Source: Phytophthora quininea
Lineage: Eukaryota; Oomycota; Peronosporomycetes; Peronosporales; Peronosporaceae
Direction of reading: 5' to 3'
DNA length: 64,000 nucleotides
Assembly (NCBI GenBank): GCA_011947345.1
Contig: JAAVTG010000782.1
Location: 122,603 to 186,602, forward strand
The position numbers were made by a program, and so were the translations under genes. The notes beneath the pieces are model-generated. The model was not told the DNA's origin, did no database searches, and saw only the letters and a list, made by a program, of their open reading frames with translations. Of the stretch, positions 32,164 through 44,464 are shown in pieces. Position 1 is the stretch's first letter, and each line of letters starts with the position of its first letter.

Positions 32164-33919
32164 ATGACCGCTACCAGCCAGCCCGTGGAGCCCTCTCCCT
32201 CCCCCACGCCGTCCAAATCGAGGACGACGACGGTGTCGGCTGGCAGCTCAAACCGTCCGACTCGTCGGATCGCAGCCGCCTGCTCAATGCCCCACCGTCC
32301 ACAACCTCCGAGCCGGAAGTGCCCACTTTCCAGGAGGAGGCGTGGGCCATTTGGGGCATGGGGTGGCAGGTGAGCGTCACCACGTTCTGCCGCATCTCGC
32401 TGTCCACCATCAGCACGGCGTTCCTGGGCCGCTTGGGGTCGACGGAACTCGCTGCCAGTGCCTTGGCCAACGTCTGGACAGGAGGCGTCCAGATCATCAT
32501 CTTCGGCTTTGCAGTGTCCGTGTGCACGCTGTGCGGTCAAGCTTACGGGGCCAAGAACTACAAGCTCGTGGCCATCTGGTTGCAACTAGCTCTCATCTTC
32601 CTGACGATTCTGTCGGTACCAGTCGTTGTCTCTTTCTTCTATGTGGATCGCATCCTCAACTTCGTGACAGACGACCAAGAAGTTCTTGCTCTAGCGGATA
32701 CCTACGCTCGGTATCTAGCGCCCAGTGTCCTCCCTCAAGCCGTGTACTGTGCGCTGCGTCAGTATCTCCAAGCGCAAGAAATTGTTCGACCGGCGACACT
32801 CATCAGCATTGCCAGCGTTGGAGTGGCTTTGCTCTCCAACTACGTCTTTATCTATGGGTGTGGCCCAGTACCAGGACTGGGATACATTGGCGCTCCCGTC
32901 GCTCAAACCGTGTCGTCGATTTTCCAGCCCACAGCGCTTATTGTCTACGCGTTCTGGTACAAGGGCTATCACAAGAAGACGTGGTCCGGGTTTGATTTCT
33001 CGGCTTGTTTGCAGTGGGAACGTGTGCGAGCTTTCGTGTCGCTGTCGGCAGGGATGACGATCAACTTGGCGCTGGACGAGTGGGTTTACAACGTGATCTC
33101 GGGACTTGCTGGGTCATTAGGGGCGTGGAATTTGGCGGCGAACAGTGTGCTCTTCAACTTGTGGGGGCTTATCTTTGGTGTATACTGGGGTTTGGGCTGC
33201 CTACTCAAGTCCGAGCTGCCAATTTCCTGGGCGCCAATCGCCCTGCGGCAGCGCAGCGTACACTTCGCGTGGGTTTTGTGCTGGGAGGCGTGACGGCCTT
33301 CGTGTCAGCTTTCCTGGTCTACTTCTACCGCGTTCCGATTGCAGCGTTCTTCTCGCACGACCCCGTCGTGGCAACAGCTATCAGCGACACGATGCCAATC
33401 TTCTGCACGGCCGTGTTTGTGTCAGGTCTCCACATCATCATGTCTGCAGTGGTGGAGGCCATGTCGCTAGCGTCGACCTTGGTCGCTATCACGACCGTCG
33501 GGTCTTGGGTCGTCATGCTACCAACTTCCTATCTACTTGGACTCGTGTGGAAGGAAGGACTCAACGGATTATGGTGGGGAAGTCTGTGCGGAGAAAGCGT
33601 CAAGTTCACGTTGATGGCGCTCGCGTTGTGGCGCATTGACTGGCACGAGATGGCGCGTCGTGCGGTTCTGCAGTCCGAAGGCGACGTGCTAAGCGAAGCC
33701 GAACTCGAAGGAGACGTGAAAATGCGGTCAGAGCTGCTACTGCCCTCGACGCCCACCATGGCCACCCCGGTGGTCGCCATTTTCTCAACACCGCCGCGTG
33801 TACACCACCACCACGACCACCACGTTCGTGGGAACGCGACGGACTCGAAGCGGACGCTACAGCGCACCAACTCGTACGGATCGGTCAACGCGCTCCTGCG
33901 ATTTGATCGAGAGCAGTAA
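32164..33919 (+). CDS. MATE-family efflux transporter (first of tandem pair)
   Basis: The protein is about 585 aa from ATG 32164, with breaks near 32205 (CCCCC run) and 33193 (ggtttggg, expected one more T). Twelve hydrophobic segments in two halves follow the MATE pattern. The first half has AIWGMGWQVSVTTFCRIS, TAFLGRLGSTELAASALA and CTLCGQAYGAKNY. The second half has AGMTINLALDEWVYNV, VRAANFLGANRPAAAQRTL and SAVVEAMSL. MATE proteins export organic cations or metabolites in exchange for H+ or Na+. The N-terminal and C-terminal tails are Ser/His-rich and cytoplasmic (VHHHHDHHV near the end). It is a close paralogue of the next gene. Confidence 0.85.
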
Positions 33920-34403
33920 AAGAGGCTCGACAGCAGCGACACAAAAACGTTGCAATCGTCAAACACACTTAGTTTTAGTAAGTGTCAAGTTGAAGTTGCA
34001 GCGATTTTTTAGTGCGACTTTCTCAGACGCATGTTCACGGCCTTCTGAAGTGCATTGACAAGTATAAAGCGGCAAGTACTCTTGCGGCGTTCTTCTGGAA
34101 CGCCATTCGTGCCTGTGCCAGCCTGGCGTGCTATATCGAGTGCCTCCCATCGACAGCTACAGTTAACTCGTTCCCACGCGATCGTGCACAGTGTTGGAAT
34201 CGCTTACTCAGCCCTACCAAATGGAGCAGCACCAGCTGTCCACGTCACGACCTCCGCTAAAACTGTCTCGCTTATTCAAGGCCGTTGGGGACTTTCATGC
34301 TTTCAAGGATACGGTTTTAATGATAGAAACTGACGGCCAGGTCCGCGATCTCATGGGCATTTCCCTCCACGGCTGACAAAACAAGACACTTCCGACCTCC
34401 GTC

Positions 34404-36169
34404 ATGACGGTGCCCACGCTGCCCAAGACCCTCGACGGCCAGCCGACGTCGAGGTGGAATGCTGACGTCAGTGTCGTGGTGCAGATCGACCAGCAGGCCA
34501 AGGAGAGCGAGCGCCCCATCCGAATGCTCAAGAGACCGAATGAACGGACAGCTCTGCTGATCGAGGACAAGTCGACGTCGCTGAAGGAGGAGGTTGAACC
34601 CCCACTGCCAACGTTTCAGGAAGAGTCGAGCGCTATCTGGAGCATGGGGTGGCTCGTGAGTGTCACCACCTTCTGCCGGATCTCGCTCACGACGATCAGC
34701 ACGGCATTCTTGGGCCATTTAGGCTCCAAGGAGCTGGCGGCAAGTGCGTTGGCCAGCGTTTGGACCAACGGCGTGCAGATGCTCATCTTTGGCTTCGCCA
34801 TCTCGGTGTGTACACTCTGCGGTCAAGCGTACGGCGCCAAGAACTACGCACTGGTTGGCGTGTGGCTGCAGTTGGCGCTGATCTTCATTGCGCTCCTGTC
34901 GATCCCCGTGATGATCTCGTTCTTCTACGTGGACATCGTGCTAAGACTTGTGACGGATGACCTCGAGGTGTTGATGCTTGCAGACAGATACGCTCGTTAT
35001 TTGTGCCCACCGTGCTGCCCCAAGCCGTGTACTGCGCACTGCGCCAGTACCTTCAGTCCCAGGAGATTATGACCCCACCGGCGATCATTGGCGTTGCTAC
35101 TGTCGGAGTGGCGATGGTCACTAACTACGTCTTCATCTACGGGTGTGGTCCCTTTGCTGGCCTGGGGTTTATCGGAGCTCCTATTGCTCAAAGCGTGTCG
35201 TCGATTTTCCAACCTGTGGCGCTGGTAGTCTACGGCTTCTGGTACAAAGGCTACCACAAGAAGACGTGGGTGGGCTTCGACCTCGAGGCTTGCTTGCAAT
35301 GGGATCGTGTGCGGGCGTTCGTGTCTTTGGCTGTGGGGATGACGATCAACCAGGCTTTGGACGAGTGGGTGTACAACGTCATCTCGGCGCTGGCGGGATC
35401 TCTTGGTGCGGTTCATTTGGCTGCCAACAGCGTGCTCTTCAGTCTCTGGGGACTCATTTTCGGCATCTACTGGGGTTTTGGCCTTCCCATGCAAGTTCGA
35501 GCCGCCAACTTCTTGGGAGCAAACCGACCGGCAGCAGCGAGACAGACGCTCTACGTGAGCACGCTACTGGGAGGCTTGACGACGTTTGTGTGCTCGTTGC
35601 TCACGTACATTTTTCGCAAGAGTATCATCGGGTGTTTCACGGACGACCCGGTCGTCGCGAAAGGGATCAACAGCACCATGCCCATCTTCTGCGTCGCCGT
35701 GTTCCTGTGCGGCCTCCACATCATCATGTCGGCGGTGGTGGAGGCCATGTCGATGGCTGCAGCGTTGGTTGCCATCACCACTGCTGGATCGTGGCTAACC
35801 TTGCTGCCAATTGCTTATCTGCTTGGAATTGTTTGGGGGTGGGGACTGCACGGTTTGTGGTGGGGTGCTGTCTACGGTGAGATCGTCAAGGTCGGGCTCA
35901 TGGTGTTCACGTTGTGGCGTGTCGACTGGCGTGAAATGGCTCGTCGTGCGGTGCTGCAGTCCGAAGGCAGCGTGCCACAAGAGCAGCCGTCGACCCCGAC
36001 GCCAGCCCTCAAACTCTTTTCCGTTTCGACGCAGCGTGTGCACCACCACCCAAGCGACGACACTGGCAGCAAGACCCCCACCAGGCGTGTGCGACGTGTC
36101 AACTCGTACGGTTCTTCCGGCAATGCCACCAGCCCGCGACACTCGCACTCGATCGCAATTGCACTATAA
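34404..36169 (+). CDS. MATE-family efflux transporter (second of tandem pair)
   Basis: The protein is about 588 aa from ATG 34404 (MTVPTLPKTLDGQPTSRWN), with one break near 35012 (tgcccaccg, one C short) that splits it at the end of TM5. MATE signatures are present in both halves (FLGHLGSKELAASALASV, CTLCGQAYGAKNYALVG, GMTINQALDEWVYNVIS, VRAANFLGANRPAAARQTL). The C-terminal tail shares the motif RVNSYGSSGN with QRTNSYGSVN of its neighbour. Roughly three quarters of residues match the upstream copy by eye. The pair arose by tandem duplication and may differ in substrate or expression. Confidence 0.87.
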
Positions 36170-36404
36170 CTGGACGGCCTAACTTCCATGAAGTACTCGC
36201 AATACTAGTCTTTAGTTTCCACGGCAGTAAACAAGTTGAAAAGAAGACTTGTTGCCTCTGACAAGCGCGGAGTGTTAAAAATTTTATTGTATCGCACCTT
36301 AATCAAGACGAACTCGAAAACTGCAACTTGGGTTCTGGACTCCCACGAGCAGCCCAGTTTCCCGAACGGAAAGCCTGCCTGCCGAACAGCTCACTACCAG
36401 TAGC

Positions 36405-37277
36405 TTAGCCAGTAGGTCCAGGCTGGACATCCACCAAAGTTGTGATGGTTCGAAACGCTCCAACCTGCCAGTTAGGCAACATTCTGTCGTGCTGAGTTTC
36501 ACCCTCCGGCAAAGCATTCTGCACAACCTCGATTGGTCGTTCACGTGGCTCGATCTTGGCGAACTCCTCAAAGTGTTCTTCTTCTGTCCACCCCTCAGGA
36601 GAGCGTTCGCATGCGTTCCTATCGCGTGCGTGGTCAAATTTCAATGGTCTGGACGTGCTGCTCCAAATTCCAATGCATAGCCTTCAATGTCATTGAACGT
36701 TATGGTAGCGTCGGATGCTTGGCCAGGTTCTTCCTGAACTGGGGGGTCTTTTGACGATGATGATAACAGGTCGTCGCGCAATGATCTGTCCATATAGTCT
36801 TTGTCGACCTTGAAGCAACGATCAAACATGAAGTTGTCCCGATCGGGCCAACTTCGGTTGCCTCAGGCAGAAGCGTGTAGGTCCTTGCTTCTTCAAGCAG
36901 TCCCCCAACGTGACTTCTTCGCCGAGCGCCCCTCTTCCCACGATCATTTCAACTGCAGAAGGGATAGTACCGCCCTGCAATTCCACTGCTTCGTCACTTG
37001 ATGTTGACATCTACCTGCCATCAAGGTATAACTGCAGTTCCTTGGTAGAGAAATCCTAACCTCGGGCCGTCTTAATTCTCTGTTTGAAAGAGCCAATCGT
37101 GTCGTTTCGACCAGTGCCAACGACGAACGGGCCCCGCTCACTTTCCAGTTCAGCACATTTTACTCGAAGCATGGTGGCGGCTGCGACGAGTAGGCGAGGT
37201 GACAAAAGACTTGCGCAGAAGCTTGGCAAATTGGGACTGCTGAGCCAAAACTTTGTTTCGGAGTTAGAACATATCAA
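36405..37277 (-). pseudogene. Second crinkler-like relic
   Basis: On the minus strand near 37170 a CRN-like N-terminus begins (MLRVKCAELESERGPFVVG, then IGSFKQRIKTARG). It is interrupted by an in-frame TAG, continues with the LFLAK-equivalent strand (ELQLYLDG), meets another stop, and goes on in the same frame to about 36822. Further coding-like pieces in other frames lie at 36829-36641 and 36644-36405. At least two nonsense codons and two frame changes mark it as dead. The domain after the N-terminus is not recognised. Assignment to CRN rests on the spacing of the ubiquitin-like N-terminal pattern. Confidence 0.45.
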
Positions 37278-38129
37278 TCGGACATCATGACTGCTTCTCC
37301 ACTGCCGCCGAAGAATAACCTGTCAATCATGCAGATATCGTGGGCAAGTTTTGATTCGAACTAGCACCACTGCCTTCAATAATTTAACTCCTGCTTGTGC
37401 TCCGAGATGTGTTCCTGTGAAACCTTGCTCGACTGTCTCCCGACAAATATAAATGATGGTTATCCACTGTTGCGGTGCCAAGTACACGCAGCTGATATTG
37501 TCAATTATTGTCGATTCTGCAAACCCTCACGGCGACGTGGCTAGTGGATCACCTTGTTCGCCTTGTTCATAAAGCATCTTGCTAAAGCCAAAATGGAAAC
37601 GTGAAGAACTGCCTGCAATCCTCAACACTTTTTTAAAAATGATGTGGAATCACCAAACATACATCCTGGTCAGTGCCATCTCTCATACGCTTCTCAAGAC
37701 ATTATAAGACCACACCGGATCGGCAGATTCGTTGCCGGCAACACCTCACCGCCGTAAACCCCTTCGACCTTCTTATATGTAGCTGTCACCCTCTTCAGTG
37801 AAGAGAATGAAGAGTTTTCAGCCGCTATCTCGCTGTCCATGCCAACATCGTCCGCCACTCAGATCGCCATAATTAGCATTAGCCTGAGCATTGATTTTGA
37901 TTTTTGCGGGTTTTACGGGCTAGCTACTCCCAATAGCAACAGCCTGAGCAGACTTGTCGTTCTCTTCGTAGCACTCTTCCTCCCCTAAAACGCAGGTGGT
38001 TCTCGCCACTAGGTCGTGGCCTCAAGGCAGCGCGTTGAGCAGGTTCTGCTTGTTGTGAACACCAGGATGGACGTTCTCCTCCTCCCAGCAGCGCTACCAG
38101 CTGCGGGAATCGCTACATTTCCCCTGAAA
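37278..38129. other. Intergenic spacer without recognisable genes
   Basis: There is no ORF above 60 codons. It is mixed-composition sequence with no repeats or RNA genes that I can identify. Confidence 0.4.
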
Positions 38130-38520
38130 ATGCTTCTTGTGCTTTTTCGAAGTTGAACGACGGCAATCCTGCTGCAGCTGTGAAATGCTTCATGAAGTGC
38201 ATCATATCCACAGGAGCTATTTGCGCGAAGTTACTTCAAGCAGTCTATAAACAGTAAGCGTTGCCTCCGCTATTTCGGCCGGTGCCCTTATCCTGCTTGC
38301 ATTTCCATGATAAATTGTGTTCGCCGACTGCATCTCGCTCACGCAGTGCTCTCGAACGTCGTGCTCCTCCCCGCTAGGTAAATGGCGGTGGCCGCAGACT
38401 ACTCCGGTTGGGTACGCGAGCTCAATGAATATCAAAACGATGAACGCCAAGAAGCAAACTCTCGGCCTGCACTCAGTTCTCGTGGGGGCGGAGCAGCAAC
38501 TACGAGCCGGAAGATGAAGC
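38130..38520 (+). repeat. Source copy of the duplicated promoter/5' gene segment
   Basis: Matches 26658-27053 in inverted orientation. It covers about 250 bp upstream and the first 45 codons of the gene at 38382. Differences include short deletions (cagtcagtc vs cagtc; gccgccgctgct vs gcctccgct) and scattered substitutions. Confidence 0.8.
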
Positions 38521-40318
38521 CACGAGGAACGTGTGCTGTGTCGACAGCTCCAATTTCGCAGGCCGAAGAGCTCCAACAGGAGATGAAGTTGCTCAACTGG
38601 CACAAGCTCGCCAACGAGGCAGCTCTGAAGGCCGCTATCATCAAAACCAACAAGATCAAGCAGGAAGACTCGCAATTCGCAAGCGCTCTCACTCAAGGCG
38701 AGCGAGAAGAGCGAGCACAACGTGCCCAACAAATTATTGAGGAGGAGCAACTCAAGCCATTGCAGGTGAATTCAGAGTTTTTCAAAAACTTGGAGGCCAA
38801 GGGCCAACGTGATGAGGCCAAGCTGGACGACGACGTACAGCACCACATCCAGCACCTGCGAAAGTTGAAAGAATCGATCGCTCAACGAGAGGATACGCAG
38901 CGGCGGCGGCAGCAGTATCGCGAAAAGATGCTGGAGCTTCAAGTTGGCGGAAGCAGCACCAGCCACTCCAAACAACCAGCTCAAGGTAGGCAAGGCTCGA
39001 ATCAAGACGAAGACGCAGGTTCTCCTAGCAAGCGCGACCGGAATAATCCTAACAGCGTGTACCATCGCGCTGCGATGGCTGCAGGAGGCAAAACTGCGCA
39101 GGACAACGCTAACGTTGTGACCAGTCTCGACAAACTCATGGAGCTGGAGCAGCGGATTAGACACTTGGAGGACGCTGGTCTGTCGGTGGACGACCTGGAG
39201 GACTCGAACAATGGTGACAATTCCTCCAGGAAGAATCAAACGAAGCAGTCTACGGGACCAAATGGACTCCGGTTCGCCAAGCGCAGGACCAACGGTGGTC
39301 TGCAAGAACCGTCAAAAACCGTGTATGCCGTCACCGCCCCTCTAAAATGCGTTCGAGGGATAAAGCTACGCCGTCTTCATCGCGTAGAGCAATGGGGTCC
39401 ACTGCAGCTGCGAATGCGAAGAAGCGCACGCTAAACTAACGCGGGAGCAAGGAACAGGAGAGCAAAGACCGATACGTTCCTCACTAGTCTACCAGAAAAC
39501 AAGCAGCGCCAACTGCGACGGATGACAGAGCGCGAGCGGCGCAATTACCTCAAGAACGAAAAGGCAACCGAGGCACGGGAGCAATCGCGCAAGCAGGACG
39601 TCGTCATTGAAGGATGGCTGGAGAAGAAGCGCGCTGCTGCGAACCAGAGGAAGGCCACCACCTCTCAAGTTCGAGCTGGCAATGCTGCAAGGGCGACCGC
39701 AGCAACGACTTCCAAAACACAGAGACAACAACGTTTGCCTCCGCCTCCCCGGGTGAGAGCACCAGTTGCCGGTGCAGCGTCAGGAAAGCGCATCGCAAAC
39801 TCGCATCTCCAGAAACTCGACGATATCAAGAAAGGGTACAACAAGCGGAAAGAAGCCTTCCAACGGCTACCACCGACCGGTACTAAACCGACGGGGCGAT
39901 TCAACTCGACGACTATGGTTAGTCGCAACCAGCGCTCGTTCACACGAAGTGCTGCCATTGGAGCCAACACAACGGCCCCTATTCAACGGCATGGAACCTC
40001 GTTGCCGCCTGCCCGATCGGGGGCTCCAGCTCGGGCTGGAGCTAGTCGACTGGGACCAGTCCAACGACCAGCACCGCAGGCAGCAGGCCCTGCTGCCGGC
40101 CACGTTAATAACAAACTTCCACTTATCCAGCGCAATACAGCTCCGCCCAGTGCAGGGGCGACAAGAAGGCCGGGACCCGGGGATCGGGCAACAACAACGC
40201 ACTACCGCGACTACCGACAACAACACAAGCGCGGACGAGCTCGATGCCGATGCCGTCACAACCTCTCGCCTCGCGCAACATCAACATGCCGACGTTTAGT
40301 CGTCTACACAAGCGGTGA
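38382..40318 (+). CDS. Coiled-coil, low-complexity protein of unknown function
   Basis: ATG at 38382 opens a helical, highly charged protein of about 640 aa. Segments include ELQQEMKLLNWHKLANEAAL, a long Glu/Gln/Arg coiled coil (residues 100-190) and a leucine-rich helix (SLDKLMELEQRIRHLEDAGL). The frame changes near 39337 (CCCC run) and again near 39440. Coding then resumes with LPENKQRQLRRMTERERRN, another coiled coil (IEGWLEKKRAAANQRK), and a basic Pro/Arg/Ala-rich tail. The tail probably ends at TGA 40316-40318 after a further frame change (NINMPTFSRLHKR). The architecture suggests a cytoskeleton- or cilium-associated protein, but I recognise no domain. Its 5' end is duplicated at 26658-27053. 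Confidence 0.55.
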
Positions 40319-40646
40319 GAAGGCTGTACGCACTGCGAGCACCCTCCCTACTTGACCTCCATGAAGTTGAAGTGCCAATGGCTACTGTATCCCTTTCATG
40401 ACGTGGCGCTAGTCACACGGTCAAAGAACTTACAAAACCCAAGTTATTTCCCGTCCATGTTGGTGCTTGTATGCTGCATAAAGGGTCCATATCAGCCTAA
40501 TTACCATATTAGCCATATTCATCCTTTACAAACCACTAGTCAGTTTAACCCTTCACTTAATTGTTGTATGAAGAATAATTACAAATAGGTGACCCCAACA
40601 AATCGGCACCACACAACACATGACACACTCCTGATCCCCCCTCACG
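40319..40646. other. Intergenic region and probable promoter of the fused synthase gene
   Basis: A short spacer of 330 bp, AT-rich in the middle. No further feature is recognised. Confidence 0.3.
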
Positions 40647-43600
40647 ATGTCGTCGCTGCTGGTCAACGCCGTGGGCGACGTGGCCTTCGAGGTGGTGGCA
40701 GCAGCCTCTCTGGCCGCTGTCGCCTCCGTAGCTGCTCTGGGCGTGTGCACGCACAAGCGACAGCACGCAGAAGGCGACGCCGCCGCCCCCGCCCGCAAGA
40801 AGCGTCGGCAGCGCAAGAAGGGCAAGGCCACACCGCGCCACAACATGGTGTGGTGGTAGCCAATGGCGTGGCTGTCAACACTGAACCGGTGGTGAACGAA
40901 CTGAAGCAGCGCGCTGCGGCCGACAAGTGGCGTCACAAAATCGTGTACACTTTCTTGGACGATCTGGGTCGCGAGACTGTCAACCTCAGCTTCGAAGACG
41001 TGGACCATGCCGCCCGGAAGGTGGCAGCAGCCTTGCAGCGCGACGCACATGTCGTCAAGGGCGACCGCGTCATCCTGTGTTTCCCCCGGACTGGACTTTG
41101 CGTTGGCCTTCTGGGGCTGCTTGTACGCCGGGGTGGTGGGCATCCCCGTGTACCCGCCGTATCCGGGGACTCTAGCCAAGGACCTGCCCAAATTCAACCG
41201 GTTGGTGGAGGATTCGGGCGCCGCAGTCGTGCTGACGAACGCCACGTATCATCTGGCCAGCAAGATGGCCACGGTCAAAGGATACTTTTCAAGCGGCCGG
41301 ACGACCTGGCCAGCCAATCTGCAGTGGATCACCACGGACAACTTGCCGGATTCGCTGGTCGCGCAATACGACGAGGAAGACGCGCTGTCGCTGACGCAGC
41401 ATGACGTGGCTTTCTTCCAGTACAGCTCCGGATCGACTTCGGCGCCCAAGGCGGTAATGATCTCGCACGGCAACTTGCGTGCACAGTTGAAGACGTGGGA
41501 GAGTATCAAGCCGACCGACACCATGGTGAGCTGGCTGCCCAGCTACCACGACATGGGACTTGTGGGCTTTATTATTACCCCGTGTATCACAGCGGCGAGG
41601 TGTGTGAGTATGTCGCCCATTAGTTTCATCAAGGACCCGGCGCTCTGGATGCGCACGGCCAGCAAGTACAAGGCCACGCACGTGTGTGCACCGAACTTTG
41701 GCTACGCTCTTGCGGCGAGAAAGACCAGCGACAAGCAGGCTGCGGCGATGGATCTGAGCACCATCAAGCAAGCGATCTGTGCCGCGGAACCGATTCGTCG
41801 CGAGTCGCTCGAAGCTTTCTCGTCCAAGTTTGCTAGCACTGCTGGGTTCGACCCGAAGACATTCAACTGCGGCTATGGACTGGCGGAGGTGACGCTTGTG
41901 TGCACCGGTCAGGACCCTCTTGTCCCGAAGATGCCGACGCTGCTGGATGTGAACAAGCGCATGCTGGAGACGCAGCGCAAGGTGGCGGTGGTGAGTACTA
42001 AGAAGGGAAAAGCCCCCTGCAATGGAAATCATGCAGCTTGTTGGCTGTGGCAAGGCGATGCCAACGTTCAGTGTCTCGATCGTCGACCCGGACACCAAGC
42101 AAGGGTTAGACGAGCTGCAGGTTGGCGAGGTTTGGGTTCAGGGCCCTTCGGTTGCCGTTGGCTACTGGAACCGACCAGAGTACACCGAGGAAATGTTCCG
42201 CGCACAGCTCGCTGGTGAGAAGAATGTCAAGAACACTTATCTTCGCACTGGTGATATGGGGTTCCTGCGCCAGGGCGAGCTGTTCGTGACTGGACGACTC
42301 AAGGACTTGATCATCATTCGTGGGCGCAACGTGTGCCCGCAGGATGTAGAGGCTTCTATTGAGCGTGCACACGATAATGTTCGTCCTGGCTGCACAGCAG
42401 CTTTCTCCATCGAAAAGGATCAGGAGGAAGCGCTTGTGGTGGTAGCTGAGGTGAAAAATGGGTCGTCCAAGCAAACGCTGGAAGAAATTTGCCGCGAAAT
42501 CATCAAGACGGTGCTGTCGGAGCATCAGCTGAAGTGCGAGGCGATTGTACTATTACGGCAAAAGACAATCCCCAAAACTACCAGTGGCAAGATCCAGCGT
42601 AGTGCCAGCAAGGCGCACTTCCTCGATAACACGCTCACTAAGCCTCTGTTCGAGTACAGGGCGAGAGCAGGCAGCAACGTCTCTACGACCGCAAAACCCA
42701 GTCAGCAAAATACTACTTCAGCGAAACCAGCACCACCTTCTAATGGCGAGAAGCCTTCAGGCGAATTGAAGACCCCGACGAGATCCTCGCGTGGCTACTG
42801 GAGCAAGTTGCGCAGGAGGTGGCGGTGCCTGTGGAAATTGGTGATGCGGAGTCATCTGACAGCGCAAAGTCGGCTGCTAACCCGGCTGAAATTGACCCAA
42901 ACACGCCATGGGCCATGTTTGGCATGGATTCGGTGGCGATTGTCGGACTATCGTCGGACCTGGGCGAGTTCCTAGGATGCATCGTGTCACCATCCGCGTT
43001 TTTCCAATATGACACTCCGCTCAAGCTTGCAAACGCGCCTGGCTTGGCGTCTGGCGATCTTGCAGGAGACCAAGGTGACGAGCAGGATGGCGCAGCTTCG
43101 ATGCAGACCGCCACCTCTGTCGAGGAGATCGACTCGAGCTGCTTTGAGATCGAAAACTTTCCTGAAGTGCAGGGGCTCTTCGGACAGATGAAAGAGTTCG
43201 AAAGCGCTGGACTGCGTGTGCCGTTCCTGGAGACACTCACGCCGGAGAAGCGTCGGATGATCAACTTCAACACGTACAACTACCTCGGCAATGCGTCGAA
43301 TGCCGAGGTCGCTGCAGCTTCGCAGGCTGGCATCGATGAGTACGGCACCACTATGAGCTCTTCTCCTATTGTGGGGCAAACTCAGGTGAACGTTGACCTC
43401 GAAAAGCACTGTGCACGTTCTTCCATGCTGAAGCTAGCGTCCTCTTCGTGGGCGGCTGGGTGTCCAACGTCACCACCATCGATGCGTTGGTATCGAAGGG
43501 AGATTTGATTTTGTGCGACGCACTCAATCACGACTCGTGTGTAAGCGGCCAGCGTCTCAGCGGCGCAACCATTTTGCCATTCCCACACAATGACACCAAG

Positions 43601-44464
43601 GCTCTAGAACGTATGCTGTCGAAGCTGCGTACCAAGTACCGCCGCGTGCTCATTGTCATTGAAGGCGTCTACAGCATGGACGGCGACATTCCCGACGTGC
43701 ACGAGATGATCCGCATCAAGAAGAAGTACAAAGCTCTGTTGTTCATTGATGAGGCTCACTCGTTCGGTACGATGGGCGCTACAGGTCGTGGCATCTGCGA
43801 GCACTTTAACATTGACCCCAAAGAGGTTGACGTGCGCATGGGAACGATGAGCAAAGCGCTTGGCTCCGTCGGCGGGTTCATTCTCGGCTCGCAGACACTG
43901 ATCAAATACCTAAAGCACTGCGCCGGCGGCTTTGTGTTTTCGGTCGGCCTGGCGCCCGCTTGCGGTTCGGCAGCGCTGAAGTCGGTGCAGCTGATGACCG
44001 AGGGGCCGTCGCGCACGGAGACGCTGCAGGAGCGAAGCAAGTACTTTTACGATCTGTGCAAGGAGCACAAGATCCCGATGGGCGAGAACACGTTCCGCGG
44101 TGCGCCTGTGGTGGTGGTGATGATTGGCAGCACCATTGCGACCGCAAAGGCCTCGGAATTCCTGGCGGAGAACAAGGTCAATGTGAAGCCCATCGTGTAC
44201 CCTGCTGTGGAGGAAGGCAAATGCCGACTGCGCTTCTTCATCTCAGCGCTGCACACACCCAAGCAGCTGGAAGACACGGTGCTGGCGTTGAAAACGTACC
44301 TTCGCGACGGCTTCTCGAGCACTCCTAAGGTTGTGGCCCCTGTAGAGCCGACGGCTAACGGAACTACGAAGCTGCCTGCTAAGGCTGAGGACGACGGAGT
44401 CAAGACTGTGAAGAAGCGCAAGGCAAAGAAGAAGAAATCTAAAGCAAAGAAGACGACAGCGTAG
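40647..44464 (+). CDS. Fatty acyl-AMP ligase / acyl carrier / PLP-dependent alpha-oxoamine synthase fusion
   Basis: One gene of about 1280 aa. Residues 8-32 are a membrane anchor followed by a basic cluster (KKRRQRKKGK). Residues ~90-690 are a fatty acyl-AMP ligase: FFQYSSGSTSAPKAVMISHG, WLPSYHDMGLVG, CGYGLAEVTLV, LRTGDMGF, RLKDLIIIRGRN and the C-terminal catalytic Lys region TTSGKIQRS. Residues ~710-800 are an acyl carrier domain with the phosphopantetheine Ser in FGMDSVAIVGLSSDL. Residues ~845-1220 are an alpha-oxoamine synthase of the serine palmitoyltransferase/BioF group: FNTYNYLGNAS, ALNHDSCVSGQRLSGA, LLFIDEAHSFGTMGATGRG and PLP Lys in GTMSKALGSVGG. The tail is Lys-rich. Frame breaks near 40847, 41085 (C run, two bases), 42010, 42775 and 43413 are all repaired by adding bases. 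Inferred reaction: activate a free fatty acid as acyl-AMP, load it on the carrier, and condense it decarboxylatively with an amino acid to give a long-chain aminoketone. Confidence 0.85.

Noticed and set aside
14429..44464. Introns as the explanation of the frame changes
   Set aside because: At most breaks the adjacent frames abut or overlap within a few bases and there is no room for GT...AG introns; one-base repairs restore family motifs exactly.
44400..44464. C-terminal KKXX ER-retrieval signal on the fused synthase
   Set aside because: The protein ends KKTTA, which puts lysines at -4 and -5 instead of -3 and -4; the Lys-rich tail is noted but not called a retrieval signal.
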